From Clostridiales bacterium (GTDB lineage: Bacteria; Bacillota; Clostridia; Christensenellales; Borkfalkiaceae): a stretch of 64,000 bases of DNA. Both the position numbers and the translations under genes were made by a program. The stretch covers positions 62,001 to 126,000 of the forward strand of contig SVHN01000005.1 in assembly GCA_015055805.1 (NCBI GenBank), in the 5' to 3' direction. A model generated the notes under the pieces. The model was not told where the DNA came from, did not search any database, and saw only the letters and a list, made by a program, of their open reading frames with translations. Position 1 is the first letter of the stretch, and the number at the start of each line of letters is the position of its first letter. Below are positions 53,179 through 62,200 of this stretch, one piece after another.

Positions 53179-55557
53179 ATGAAAAACGACAGCCTTCAAA
53201 TCTTAAAGACCTTTTCGCGCAAGCTTGTAAACAGCCGTTTCCGCGTTGCGCCGAAAACGTTGATTGAACAACTTAAAGCAGGCGAGTTCGGGTACACGGT
53301 TGAAGAATCTTCCGAAACCGTTGCCGTCAACGACTTCGTTTTGGTTGACGACTTCGTTACCCTTATCGACCATATCAAGGCTATTTTTAACGCGCCACTT
53401 AAATTCCTTAAAAAGGAAGAAGTTATTAAGCACGTTGAAAACGCTTCGAATTTTACCAACTCGGTGCTAAAAGAAACACTTAAAGACGAAAAACTGTGGA
53501 AGGTTAAGGGCTCGATTGTTAAGCCTGAATTCGTACACTCGTTTGCTTACGAAGACACCTACGCTATTTACGAGAATAAATTCGTTTGCTTTGTTGTTGA
53601 CAAGGTTTACGAAGCCGTTTGCAGAAAGATTAACGAATTAGTCCTTTCCGTAGAAACGGTAAACAAAAAGATGAGTAAAGACGGCACGGGTACTTTCACT
53701 ACCGCCGAATACGTTGACTTTATGGTTGACGACCTTTTAACTCTCATCACCGACGAGAGTGCAACGGTGGGTGTTATTCGTTCGCTCATCAAGACCAAAA
53801 AGTTATTAGCATCACTTAAAAACAGAGAAGTTTACCGTGAGTGTAAAAAGGACGGCGCGTTCAATCCCCTATCCTTAAAGGCAACGAATATTCTTACCAA
53901 AAACGATAATTACAAGTTCGTATATAATTTCTATCTCAATTACTTTAATAGAGAGCCTGAAATCGGCGAACAGGATAAAATGTATCTAGGTTACGTTACG
54001 GTAAACCTTTTGGGCGCGTTCGACAACCTTGGTTTTGAACTTGCCCCCGACACCGAGAAAATCGGCGTTACTAACGCCGCCGTTCTCAAATTCTCTAAGA
54101 TAGAGTTTAATAAACCGCCGTTTAATGCAAAACTTACTCAGCACGGCGAAGACGGCGTTATGGTTACGGTAACCGAAACCGAAGATAACAGCACGGCAAA
54201 ATATTTGTTCCGCGCAGTCAATGAAGAAAGAACAAAGAAAATTGACGGTTATAAAAACCTTTCTGCGCTTATTTCAGACGCACAGAACGAAAACGGCGTT
54301 ATAAAGACCTTTATCGTAAACGACATTAACGAGACCAAAGAGTTTAACGGCGTTTACGTCGTTCCTACGCAAAGCAACGCGCAAGAAGTGCTTGCTAAGG
54401 CGGTTAAGTCTTGTTTCTTGCTTGCGTTCGGTTCGTCCTTTATGCACGACAGATACTGCCCCGTTTGCGGATCTAACTTGCTTTCTAAAGACGTCGACGT
54501 CGAATGTACGGCTTGCGGCAGCATCTATCACGTATTTGAATCTAACGGTAAAGATTATATCTGGTTCAAAGACCTACCCAAACTTTACGAATACGACAGC
54601 GATAAAGAACTTAAACCCGACGTCAACGAACTTGCGCTCACCGAAGACGTGGAAACCGCTATTAGAAAGAGCTTTATGCAAAAGCTTGCTGATTCCGAAC
54701 AGGAAATTCAGACCTACTACAACACCATTAAACACGAACTGTTATCTTACAAAAAGGTTAATTCTCGCGTAAGTCGCAGTTACGATAGATTTAATCTCGG
54801 CAGAAAATCCGTTGCCAAAATCGGTATGAGAGGTAAAACTTTGGTGCTCTATCTTGCCCTTAATCCCGAAGAATACGTCGGCACTAAATACTTTGCAAAA
54901 GACGTCAGCGACGTTAAAAAGTATCAGGATACCCCGACTATGGTTAAGGTTAAGTCACAAAGAGGACTTAAATATGCAATCGAGTTAATCTCTATCCTGC
55001 TTGACGGCGTGGCAAAAAATCCGCCGACCGAAATCATTGATTACGTTATGCCGGAAATCCCCGCAGACCAACTCAAAGATTGCTACATTAAGAAGAGTTT
55101 TGCAGGAAAACTTTGTCAGCTTGATAAAGATATTAAGGAATACTACTCGGCAGTTAAGAACGCTTTGATTGAGTATAAAAAGGTAAACTCTCGTATAAGC
55201 TTTAACTATGAAAACTTTAATCTCGGCAGAAAATCCGTTGCTAAGTTTAACGTTAAAGGTAAAACTTTGGTGCTCTACCTTGCCCTTAACCCCGACGAAT
55301 ACGTTGGCACGAAGTATTTTGCAAGGAACGTAAGCGACGTTAAGAAGTATCAAGATACCCCGACTATGGTTAAGATTAAATCGCCAAGGGGCGCAAAATA
55401 CGCGATAGAACTTGTTAATAAACTCTTGGACGGTGCTAAAAAGGACGCTAACTTCGTCCCCGTTCAATACAACGAGCCAATGAAAAGTGATGCTCAGCTC
55501 TTAAAGAAAGGCTTGGCAAAACTAGTTAAACGCTCAGGCAGCTTTTTTGAAAACTAA
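53179..55557 (+). CDS. Large partner of the membrane AAA ATPase, with duplicated C-terminal domain
   Basis: The 792-residue protein resembles DUF2357-type partners of McrB-like ATPases in its first half (YAIYENKFVCFVVDKVYEA, residues about 120-145). A zinc ribbon lies at about 425-450 (YCPVCGSNLL...CTACGSIYHVF). Two near-identical domains follow at about 503-605 and 646-748, sharing YKKVNSR, NLGRKSVAK, GKTLVLYLALNP, EYVGTKYFA and VSDVKKYQDTPTMVK. I see no PD-(D/E)XK motif. It is coupled to the AAA gene at 6 bp. Nucleic-acid or protein remodelling at the membrane is possible. Confidence 0.7.
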   Translation: MKNDSLQILKTFSRKLVNSRFRVAPKTLIEQLKAGEFGYTVEESSETVAVNDFVLVDDFVTLIDHIKAIFNAPLKFLKKEEVIKHVENASNFTNSVLKETLKDEKLWKVKGSIVKPEFVHSFAYEDTYAIYENKFVCFVVDKVYEAVCRKINELVLSVETVNKKMSKDGTGTFTTAEYVDFMVDDLLTLITDESATVGVIRSLIKTKKLLASLKNREVYRECKKDGAFNPLSLKATNILTKNDNYKFVYNFYLNYFNREPEIGEQDKMYLGYVTVNLLGAFDNLGFELAPDTEKIGVTNAAVLKFSKIEFNKPPFNAKLTQHGEDGVMVTVTETEDNSTAKYLFRAVNEERTKKIDGYKNLSALISDAQNENGVIKTFIVNDINETKEFNGVYVVPTQSNAQEVLAKAVKSCFLLAFGSSFMHDRYCPVCGSNLLSKDVDVECTACGSIYHVFESNGKDYIWFKDLPKLYEYDSDKELKPDVNELALTEDVETAIRKSFMQKLADSEQEIQTYYNTIKHELLSYKKVNSRVSRSYDRFNLGRKSVAKIGMRGKTLVLYLALNPEEYVGTKYFAKDVSDVKKYQDTPTMVKVKSQRGLKYAIELISILLDGVAKNPPTEIIDYVMPEIPADQLKDCYIKKSFAGKLCQLDKDIKEYYSAVKNALIEYKKVNSRISFNYENFNLGRKSVAKFNVKGKTLVLYLALNPDEYVGTKYFARNVSDVKKYQDTPTMVKIKSPRGAKYAIELVNKLLDGAKKDANFVPVQYNEPMKSDAQLLKKGLAKLVKRSGSFFEN

Positions 55558-55566
55558 AACTAACGA

Positions 55567-55608
55567 ATTAAAAAAGAGTAAACACGATTTGTGTTTACTC
55601 TTTTTTAT
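55567..55608. terminator. Bidirectional terminator
   Basis: The stem AAAAAGAGTAAACAC/GTGTTTACTCTTTTTT lies after the AAA-partner gene and before the convergent HD gene. Confidence 0.85.
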
Positions 55609-55658
55609 GATAGCGTACAATATGCTATTCAAACAATCGTAAATTGTGCTAATTTTGA

Positions 55659-56252
55659 TTAGTTTTCTTTTATGTTGCCATTTTTTACATTTTTTTCAAT
55701 TAGTTCTTTCGTGAACTTCCATATTTCTTCAGAACCCAATTCTGAACTTTTCTGTCTATTATATACTTGTTGTTTATTCACGTCGTGCTCTCGCCAATCT
55801 TTGCCATTATTGCTGTCATTTAACAGAATCGGTTGTAAATTATCCATTGTTCGAGCGAATCTTGCCTCAGCGGTTTTTCCTTCTTCAAATTCTTCAAACA
55901 ACGACCTTAAAATATTATTTTGGTCGTCGGGCAGTAACCCAAAAATACGGTCCGCCGCCTTACTCTCCCTTTCTTTTTGCGTAGATAAACCTTCTGTGTC
56001 ATACGCATAAGTGTCGCCTGCGTCAATTTCAACAATGTCGTGGATCAACGCCATCGCCATTGCTTTCGCGACGTCAAAACTTTCGTTTGCGTATTCCTTT
56101 AACAAAAATATCATTAACGCTAAATGCCACGCGTGTTCTGCGTCGTTCTCGCGCCTTGAATATCCTTTTATGTGAGTTTGCCGAAATACCGACTTTTCTT
56201 TATCAATCTCTAAGATAAAAGCAAGTTGTTTTAAAAATCTTTCTTTATCCAT
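55659..56252 (-). CDS. HD-domain hydrolase (YfbR-like) of the nad operon
   Basis: The protein has 197 residues from ATG 56252; a GTG overlapping the niaR stop is an alternative. HD motifs are RRENDAEHAWHLALMIFLL, ALIHDIVEIDAGDTYAYD and a C-terminal Asp in ARTMDNLQPILLND. This family includes 5'-deoxynucleotidases. It is the last gene of the nadA-nadBC-niaR operon. A role in nucleotide or NAD intermediate turnover is suggested by position only. Confidence 0.82.
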   Translation of the reverse strand: MDKERFLKQLAFILEIDKEKSVFRQTHIKGYSRRENDAEHAWHLALMIFLLKEYANESFDVAKAMAMALIHDIVEIDAGDTYAYDTEGLSTQKERESKAADRIFGLLPDDQNNILRSLFEEFEEGKTAEARFARTMDNLQPILLNDSNNGKDWREHDVNKQQVYNRQKSSELGSEEIWKFTKELIEKNVKNGNIKEN

Positions 56253-56263
56253 AATTGTTCCCA

Positions 56264-56776
56264 CTAATCACCATCAGCTATATAATTTTTTTCAAGCAAC
56301 GCCGCGCCTATTTTATCAAGGATTTCTTCCGTGCTAGCGCGAATAGTGTGATAATGATATCCGCCGGTAACGTTCATGAGTTCGGTAGATTTGCCCGTTC
56401 TTACACCTTCCAAAAACTGTTTCACCTGTAACCTTGAACAAATATTAAGTGTTGCGGATATCTTTCCGTATATCTTATGCCAAACAAACACGTCAACGAC
56501 CGTCCCCCCAAAATCTACGATACAGTTCAACTCGTCCTCCGTTTGTTCGGTGGTGTGCTTTAACTTAAAAACCCTTTCCGCAAGTGGTGTCTTTTGTATT
56601 AAATATCCGTTATGCGTTGAAAGAATTTCGTACCCAGCCCCTTTTAACACGGCAATATCTTGCACGATAATCTGTCTTGATACGTCAAATCGTTCGGATA
56701 ATTGCCCCCCAGATACAGGCTCTTTACTCGACGATAATAAATTTACAATCTCCTTTCTTCTTTCCGATACCTTCAT
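56264..56776 (-). CDS. niaR: NAD biosynthesis repressor NiaR
   Basis: The protein has 170 residues from ATG 56776 (GGGGGGATTA upstream). An HTH_11 domain (LLSSSKEPVSGGQLSERFDV, RQIIVQDIAVLKGAGYEI) is followed by the 3H domain named for three histidines (VWHKIYGKI, GGYHYHTIRA). NiaR senses nicotinate and represses NAD synthesis genes. It is encoded directly behind nadBC and likely binds the dyad upstream of nadA (59883-59908). Confidence 0.92.
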   Translation of the reverse strand: MKVSERRKEIVNLLSSSKEPVSGGQLSERFDVSRQIIVQDIAVLKGAGYEILSTHNGYLIQKTPLAERVFKLKHTTEQTEDELNCIVDFGGTVVDVFVWHKIYGKISATLNICSRLQVKQFLEGVRTGKSTELMNVTGGYHYHTIRASTEEILDKIGAALLEKNYIADGD

Positions 56777-56800
56777 TAATCCCCCCAAAAAAACGCATTA

Positions 56801-58927
56801 CTAAACTGCGTGCAAATTCTTTAACGATAAATCTAATATCGGCGCAGAATGCGTCAATGCGCCGCTAGAAATGTAATCTACACCTATATCTACAAGACGG
56901 GCAACGTTTTCTTGCGTTACGTTTCCACTACACTCCGTTTCCGCTCTGCCTTTACAAAGTTTTACTGCCGATCTCATATCTTCAACCGACATATTGTCGA
57001 GCATTATAATATCAGCCCCTGCCTCCAACGCTTCTTTTAGCATATCTAAATTTTCTACTTCAATCTCTATTTTTCTAACAAACGGCGCATATTCCTTTGC
57101 CATCATAACGGCTTGTTTTACACCGCCTGCCGCACCTATATGGTTATCCTTTAACAATATGCCGTCACTCAAATTATACCTGTGATTATACCCACCGCCC
57201 ACTTTAACGGCATACTTTTCAAACACTCGCATGTTTGGCGTAGTTTTTCTCGTGTCTAAAAGTTTAGTTTTAGTTCCGCTAAGCATATTTGCGATTTTGC
57301 GAGTATACGTTGCTATCCCGCTCATTCTTTGCAAGAAATTAAGTGCCGTTCTTTCTCCCGATAAAAGCACTCTAATATCACCGCGAATGACGCCGAGTTT
57401 TTCTCCTTTTTTCACCTCGTCTCCATCGTTGCAATAAAACACAACCTTTACGTTTGCATCTAGCAGTTCAAATACTCTCTTAAATACTTCAAGCCCTGCA
57501 ATAACTCCGTCTTGCTTGCAGATTAGTTCAACTTCTCCCTCTTGATATTTTCTCATAACCGAATTAGTGGTTATGTCTTCACTTGTAATATCTTCTTTAA
57601 GCGCGCTTAAAATTAAGTCGTCTGCGTTCATTTTCATTGTTACGTTATTCATGGTCGATTTTCTCCTTTTTTCCTTTTCAATGGCGGCAAGTACTGCTTT
57701 TTTATATTCTTCCTTATAGTTTTTATATTGATTCTTGTCAACGTTTATCGTTTGATTAAATTCTAAAGATTTATACGTTCTGCAAATTTGCTTGGCAGCT
57801 CGCTGTGCAAAAACGAGGCTTTCTAATAAAGAGTTGCTTGCAAGTCGATTTTTGCCGTGTACGCCGTTACAAGCCGTTTCCCCCGAAGCATACAATCTTT
57901 CCATTGACGTTTTACTGTGCTTGTCCACGTCAATTCCGCCCATAAAATAATGTTGAGACGGAACTACCGGTATAGGTTCTTTAGTAACGTCGTAACCTGA
58001 TTCTAAACAATGTTGATATATGTGCGGGAAATGGCTTTTAATCTCTTCTTTGGGTATAGGTAGCATTGAAAGCCAAACGTGATTGCTTCCCTCTTCTTTC
58101 ATTTGCTTAAAAATCGCTTCCGTAACGACGTCTCTCGGTTGAAGTTCGTCTACAAACCTTTCGCCGTTAGCGTTAAGCAAGATTGCCCCCTCGCCTCTAA
58201 CTGATTCCGATATTAAAAACTCTCTGCCCCCAGCCTTGTCGTAAAAGGTTGTAGGGTGTATTTGTATATAATCAATGTTTTTCAGTTTAATATTGTGTTT
58301 TAGTGCTATTGCAAGAGCATCACCCGTCAAGTGCCTATAATTAGTAGAATGTGCGTATAGACCGCCTATCCCACCCGTTGCAAGCATAGTGTAATCGGAT
58401 AATATATACGAATAGTTTCCCTTTTCGTCGTGTCCGATAATGCCACAACACGTGTTGTCACGGTTTATAATATCTACCATCGTATACCGTTCAAGTAAAG
58501 TAACGTTTGGCAGTTTTTTTACCGCTTCCAACAAGTGGGACGTTATCTCTTTTCCCGTTTCGTCTTCGTGGAATAATATTCTAGGTCTTGAGTGCGCGCC
58601 TTCCTTAGTGTACGCAAAATCCTTGCCGTCCTTTTCAAAACGAACGCCGTAATCCACAAGTTCGTTTATAACCGCGCGAGAAGACCGTATCATTATATCT
58701 ACCGATTCGTGGTTATTTTCGTAGTGCCCAGCCCTTAAAGTATCTTCAAAGAAAGAATCGTAGTCGTTCTCATCATGCAAAACGCAAATTCCGCCCTGAG
58801 CCAAAAACGAATCGCTTTTTTCAAGCGCGTCTTTAGTTACTATAATAACGTTTTTTTCCTTCGGAATATTTAGCGCAAAAAATAATCCCGCAGCACCACA
58901 CCCGACAACAACAATATCCGTTTTCAT
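56801..58927 (-). CDS. nadBC: NadB-NadC fusion: L-aspartate oxidase and quinolinate phosphoribosyltransferase
   Basis: The 708-residue protein has NadB at about 1-425: VVGCGAAGLFFALNIP (FAD), SFLAQGGICVLHDENDY, EGAHSRPRILFHEDETG and YASGETACNGVHGKNRLASN. NadC lies at about 430-708: LSGERTALNFLQRMSGIATY, LDTRKTTPNMRVFEKYAVKV, ILLKDNHIG and the AETECSGNV region. The first oxidises aspartate to iminoaspartate; the second makes nicotinate mononucleotide from quinolinate. The NadB C-terminal helical domain is mostly missing, replaced by a lysine-rich linker. An internal AAAAGGAG lies just before an ATG at the NadC start, so separate NadC may also be made. Confidence 0.9.
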   Translation of the reverse strand: MKTDIVVVGCGAAGLFFALNIPKEKNVIIVTKDALEKSDSFLAQGGICVLHDENDYDSFFEDTLRAGHYENNHESVDIMIRSSRAVINELVDYGVRFEKDGKDFAYTKEGAHSRPRILFHEDETGKEITSHLLEAVKKLPNVTLLERYTMVDIINRDNTCCGIIGHDEKGNYSYILSDYTMLATGGIGGLYAHSTNYRHLTGDALAIALKHNIKLKNIDYIQIHPTTFYDKAGGREFLISESVRGEGAILLNANGERFVDELQPRDVVTEAIFKQMKEEGSNHVWLSMLPIPKEEIKSHFPHIYQHCLESGYDVTKEPIPVVPSQHYFMGGIDVDKHSKTSMERLYASGETACNGVHGKNRLASNSLLESLVFAQRAAKQICRTYKSLEFNQTINVDKNQYKNYKEEYKKAVLAAIEKEKRRKSTMNNVTMKMNADDLILSALKEDITSEDITTNSVMRKYQEGEVELICKQDGVIAGLEVFKRVFELLDANVKVVFYCNDGDEVKKGEKLGVIRGDIRVLLSGERTALNFLQRMSGIATYTRKIANMLSGTKTKLLDTRKTTPNMRVFEKYAVKVGGGYNHRYNLSDGILLKDNHIGAAGGVKQAVMMAKEYAPFVRKIEIEVENLDMLKEALEAGADIIMLDNMSVEDMRSAVKLCKGRAETECSGNVTQENVARLVDIGVDYISSGALTHSAPILDLSLKNLHAV

Positions 58928-58931
58928 AATC

Positions 58932-59831
58932 CTATTTCGCCAACTCCAACATTTTGTCTAACGGTATAACCGCCTTTTTTATTATTTCGTCATTTAGTTC
59001 TATTGCGTTTTCTTCGTTCTCTAAAACATTTTTCAATTTTTCCAACGTGTTTAATTTCATATCCGCACAACACGGGCTGGTGTTGGTAAAATAAAACTTT
59101 TTATCGGGATTATCCTCTTCCAACTTAAACCTTACCCCGTCCTCAGTACAAATAATAAACTCGTTTTTAGTTGAGTGTTTTGCAAAATTAATAATCTCGG
59201 CAGTACTACCGATATAATCTGATAAATTAAGTATCTTTTCTTCACACTCAGGGTGCGACAAAACAAGCGCGTTAGGATACGTCTTCTTTTTTTCTAAAAG
59301 TTCTTTTTCCGACAGTTGTACGTGAACGGGACAATAACCGTCGTTTAATATAATATTCTTTTCGGGAACCTGTTCAGCAACGTATCTTCCAAGATTTTTA
59401 TCGGGAATAAAAAATATGTTTTTATTCGGCAACGACTTTACGATTTTTACAGCGTTAGAAGATGTTACGCAAACGTCGCTTTGGCATTTAAGGTCTGCCG
59501 TTGAATTAATATAACAAACCACTGCCAAATCGTCGTATTTTGCTCGCATTTGTTCAATCTTGCCTTTTTTAACCATTCTTGCCATAGGACAGTCGGCACT
59601 CAGGTCTGGCATCAATACCTTTTTAGTGGGATTAAGCAGTTTTGCACTCTCCCCCATAAACGCTACACCGCAAAATATTATAATAGACGCATCGCTATTT
59701 TTTGCTATCTTTGCAAGATAAAAAGAATCACCTACGTAATCTGCAACAGCCTGTATTTCTGCCGGCGTATAGTAATGCGCAAGTATTATTGCGTTCTTTT
59801 GTTCTTTAAGTTTTAGAATCTGTTTTTCCAT
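58932..59831 (-). CDS. nadA: Quinolinate synthase A
   Basis: The 299-residue protein has AIILAHYYTPAEIQAVADYV, IIFCGVAFMGESAKLL, VCYINSTADLKCQSDVCVTS, HPECEEK and NTSPCCADMKLNTL. These carry the conserved cysteines of the 4Fe-4S cluster. It condenses iminoaspartate and dihydroxyacetone phosphate to quinolinate. It is the first gene of the nad operon, 4 bp before nadBC. The length is typical. Confidence 0.94.
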   Translation of the reverse strand: MEKQILKLKEQKNAIILAHYYTPAEIQAVADYVGDSFYLAKIAKNSDASIIIFCGVAFMGESAKLLNPTKKVLMPDLSADCPMARMVKKGKIEQMRAKYDDLAVVCYINSTADLKCQSDVCVTSSNAVKIVKSLPNKNIFFIPDKNLGRYVAEQVPEKNIILNDGYCPVHVQLSEKELLEKKKTYPNALVLSHPECEEKILNLSDYIGSTAEIINFAKHSTKNEFIICTEDGVRFKLEEDNPDKKFYFTNTSPCCADMKLNTLEKLKNVLENEENAIELNDEIIKKAVIPLDKMLELAK

Positions 59832-59867
59832 TTTATAACCGCTATCCTTAGAATTATCTTCTGCAAC

Positions 59868-59908
59868 ATTATAGCACTTCAGTTTACATCTGTCAACTTT
59901 ACTGTAAA
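59868..59908 (-). promoter_or_regulatory. nad operon promoter with candidate NiaR operator
   Basis: On the minus strand TTGACA (59891-59896), 17 bp, TATAAT (59868-59873), a perfect consensus. A dyad TTTACA/TGTAAA (59883-59888 and 59903-59908) spans the -35 box. It resembles the TGTAAA-type half-sites expected for a 3H-domain repressor. The operator assignment is inferred from the niaR gene in this operon. Confidence 0.65.
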
Positions 59909-60104
59909 GTTTTAGCGTTGTTTTAAAAAATTCTAGATTAGATCATAACATAATCAAGACTTCTACGCTTGCGGTATTCCACCAACGATTAAGTATTAGC
60001 GGAAATACTTCATAGCCGTTCTCTTCCGTGTATCATAAGGTTTTTATATTAAAGTTTTTACGGATAGACATTGATTTTTTTGGGGAAAATTGCTATAATT
60101 AAAT
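59909..60104. other. Intergenic stretch before the repeat array
   Basis: I see no gene, tRNA or terminator in this 196-bp stretch. It ends in AT-rich sequence leading into the first 162-bp repeat. Confidence 0.5.
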
Positions 60105-60628
60105 AACAAAAAAGACCACCCTTGTTGGGTAGTCTTTTTTGTTGGCGCACCGTAAGAGACACAACTACGCTTCGCTACGTTGGCAAAGCCGAACTGTTTG
60201 TTTATTTTTTTCTTCTCATTATCTCCCACTTCCCTAAAACAAACAGTTCACTCTGTTAGATACAACAACAAAAAAGACCACCCTTGTTGGGTAGTCTTTT
60301 TTGTTGGCGCACCGTAAGAGACACAACTACGCTTGTGCTACGTTGGCAAAGCCGAACTGTTTGTTTATTTTTTTCTTCTCGTTATCTCCCACTTCCCTAA
60401 AACAAACAGTTCACTCTGTTAGATACAACAACAAAAAAGACCACCCTTGTGGGTAGTCTTTTTTGTTGGCGCACCGTAAGAGACACAACTACGCTTGCGC
60501 TACGTTGGCAAAGCCGAACTGTTTGTTTATTTTTTTCTTCTCGTTATCTCCCACTTCCCTAAAACAAACAGTTCACTCTGTTAGATACAACAACAAAAAA
60601 GACCACCCTTGTGGGTAGTCTTTTTTGT
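60105..60628. repeat. Tandem 162-bp repeats carrying terminator and tRNA-Arg 3' end
   Basis: Three full units and a fourth partial one share near-identical sequence, at 162-163 bp spacing (anchor GACCACCC at 60114, 60276, 60439 and 60601). Each has a terminator hairpin AAAAGACTACCC/GGGTGGTCTTTT (minus strand), the last 18 nt of a tRNA (TCTCTTACGGTGCGCCAA, minus strand), and a spacer with the pair AAACAAACAGTTC and GAACTGTTTGTTT. In the fourth copy the tRNA sequence continues for 45 nt. There are no spacers as in CRISPR. The units look like repeated integration scars at one tRNA 3' end. Confidence 0.85.
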
Positions 60629-60673
60629 TGGCGCACCGTAAGAGATTCGAACTCCTGGCCTTCGGTTCCGTAG
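60629..60673 (-). tRNA. 3' half of tRNA-Arg(ACG), attachment-site fragment
   Basis: On the minus strand the sequence runs from the anticodon loop (CTACGGA, anticodon ACG) through ACCGA, a 5-nt variable loop and the T-arm AGGAG-TTCGAAT-CTCTT. It then reaches the acceptor ACGGTGC, discriminator G and encoded CCA (60629-60631). The 5' half is absent: upstream sequence does not pair with the anticodon or acceptor strands. Displaced tRNA 3' halves mark the far end of elements that integrate into tRNA genes, so the element should lie to the right. Confidence 0.75.
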
Positions 60674-60973
60674 CGTCTAAAAAATCGCCTTTTTAGACAT
60701 TTATAATCATTATTAAAAATCGTTAAAAATGGCTGTTTTGGGGCTAAAAACTATTAAAAACGGCTCATTTTCGCAATTTTGCGTTCTAAACAGGATTAAA
60801 AATGAAAAGCGATATTTATATGATATTTGCATTTTTTTTGCAGAAATTTGTTACAGATTCGTTACAAATTCGTCACTTTTTTAAGGTGTAAAGGTAGCCC
60901 TAAAATAAATATTTTTCACTGGTATTTTAACATTGAATAAATGAATAAATTATTCATACTATAAATATGTAAT
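60674..60973. other. Element end with arm-site-like direct repeats
   Basis: Directly after the tRNA fragment lies a hairpin GTCTAAAAA/TTTTTAGAC. Degenerate repeats of TTAAAAATSG follow (four copies, 60700-60815), then a tandem TTACAGATTCG TTACAAATTCG (60851-60872). Short repeats beside an attachment core are typical for tyrosine-integrase arm sites. No gene is seen here, and the integrase itself is not in the window. Confidence 0.45.
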
Positions 60974-61528
60974 TCAAATACGTTTCTTTGGCTTATAGAA
61001 TATTAAATCTTCTTTCATATATTTATCTATATCAAAAGACCATTTTTCTTCTCCAAATTCTTCTGGGTGCTTTTCTTGTAAAATCTTTTTCTTTTCCTTT
61101 ATTTGTTCTATAATAGGTTCTATGTTATAGTCAGAATATATTTTAGCCCCTTTTAGAATGTCTAAAATTTCTGTTCCGTGTATTTGATAATCATAGCCAT
61201 CATATTTTTCAAACGTGCTTCTTGCGTTGTCATTTATTATTTTTATCTTGCCACTATAAGATATTAACAAGAAATCATCTCTTAAAAAGTGATTTATCCA
61301 TAAGTTAGGAACATAAACCATATCTTTTATGCCTTTCGTTGACAAATACCCGAAACGTTTATAATATCTTCCATAAACATACCATTCTGGCAAATCTTCA
61401 GGTAATATTTTAGTTTTGTAACGTTCATAAAACAATGTTCCATCATCATTCTCTATGCAACATATTCTACCGTTTCTAAACACATAGTTTTCCAAAGTAT
61501 ATAGTTTTCTTATTATTCTCTTTTTCAT
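60974..61528 (-). CDS. Unknown protein, second of a coupled pair
   Basis: The 184-residue protein is very rich in Lys, Tyr and Ile and has a basic N-terminus (MKKRIIRKLYTLENYVFRNG). No motif I can assign; the middle reads VPNLWINHFLRDDFLLISYS and the end is a lysine-rich helix. The start overlaps the stop of the preceding gene by one base. It is cargo at the end of the presumed tRNA-Arg element. Confidence 0.55.
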   Translation of the reverse strand: MKKRIIRKLYTLENYVFRNGRICCIENDDGTLFYERYKTKILPEDLPEWYVYGRYYKRFGYLSTKGIKDMVYVPNLWINHFLRDDFLLISYSGKIKIINDNARSTFEKYDGYDYQIHGTEILDILKGAKIYSDYNIEPIIEQIKEKKKILQEKHPEEFGEEKWSFDIDKYMKEDLIFYKPKKRI

Positions 61529-62136
61529 TAGCCATCTCCAAATATATCATTAAAAAAGCTTCGCAAATCTAATTCACTATCATTATAAAAGGCTTCAAAA
61601 GCCTTTTCTTTTTGCTTATAATTTTTTGAAATTTCAAGCAGAGTATTTTCTAACATAAAATCATTTTTCTTTTCAGATTGTTTTATGACTTTAATCATTT
61701 CAGGAAAACCCCAAAAACGCCCATCCAAATACATTTCATCTTTTTCTAAACGGGGCGAGTAAATTTTTACTTTATAGGCAATATAATAACTACGCTTAAA
61801 TCTTATAAGATATTTAGTTAAATATAACCTATCATAAGCGACATCATAAGGAAAATTATATATATTTATATGGTTATATACACCACCTTTCAAGTCAAAA
61901 GATTTTTCTTCTATTATTTGTGCTTGTTCGCCAAAACGTTCTTTCCAATATAAAACATCAACATAGATGTTATTTTCTCCTGCTTTTAATCTTTCAAAAG
62001 CATCTTTATACGATTTATTATCTTCTGACGCAAGCAATCTATTAAAATCATCAAGAGTTCCAAAATACAATTTACTTGACGACACAAATGAAAAAGTTGC
62101 ATAGTCAGGTAAAATAAAAGCATACACCTTATTCAT
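61528..62136 (-). CDS. Unknown protein, first of a coupled pair
   Basis: The 202-residue protein shows KVYAFILPDYATFSFVSSSK and SYYIAYKVKIYSPRLEKDEM, a mixed alpha/beta soluble fold, and ends in an acidic helix. No family is recognised. It is translationally coupled to the next gene by a 1-bp overlap. A two-gene unit of this sort at an element end may be a toxin-antitoxin or defence pair, which is inference from architecture only. Confidence 0.55.
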   Translation of the reverse strand: MNKVYAFILPDYATFSFVSSSKLYFGTLDDFNRLLASEDNKSYKDAFERLKAGENNIYVDVLYWKERFGEQAQIIEEKSFDLKGGVYNHINIYNFPYDVAYDRLYLTKYLIRFKRSYYIAYKVKIYSPRLEKDEMYLDGRFWGFPEMIKVIKQSEKKNDFMLENTLLEISKNYKQKEKAFEAFYNDSELDLRSFFNDIFGDG

Positions 62137-62200
62137 TTCTTAACCACCTTAAAATTTTGCACATTATACCATATAAAACTTTTAATTTTTCAACTTTGCC

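Noticed and set aside
54985-55467. 160-codon minus-strand frame opposite the AAA partner
   Set aside because: It covers the duplicated domain of the real gene, is cysteine- and valine-rich by codon mirror effect, and lacks a start context.
60044-60229. Open frame of 61 codons inside the repeat array
   Set aside because: It crosses the terminator hairpin and the tRNA 3' end, has no family match and is a by-product of the repeats.
60105-60628. Repeat array considered as CRISPR
   Set aside because: The period is 162 bp with near-identical units, no short repeats with unique spacers, and no cas genes nearby.
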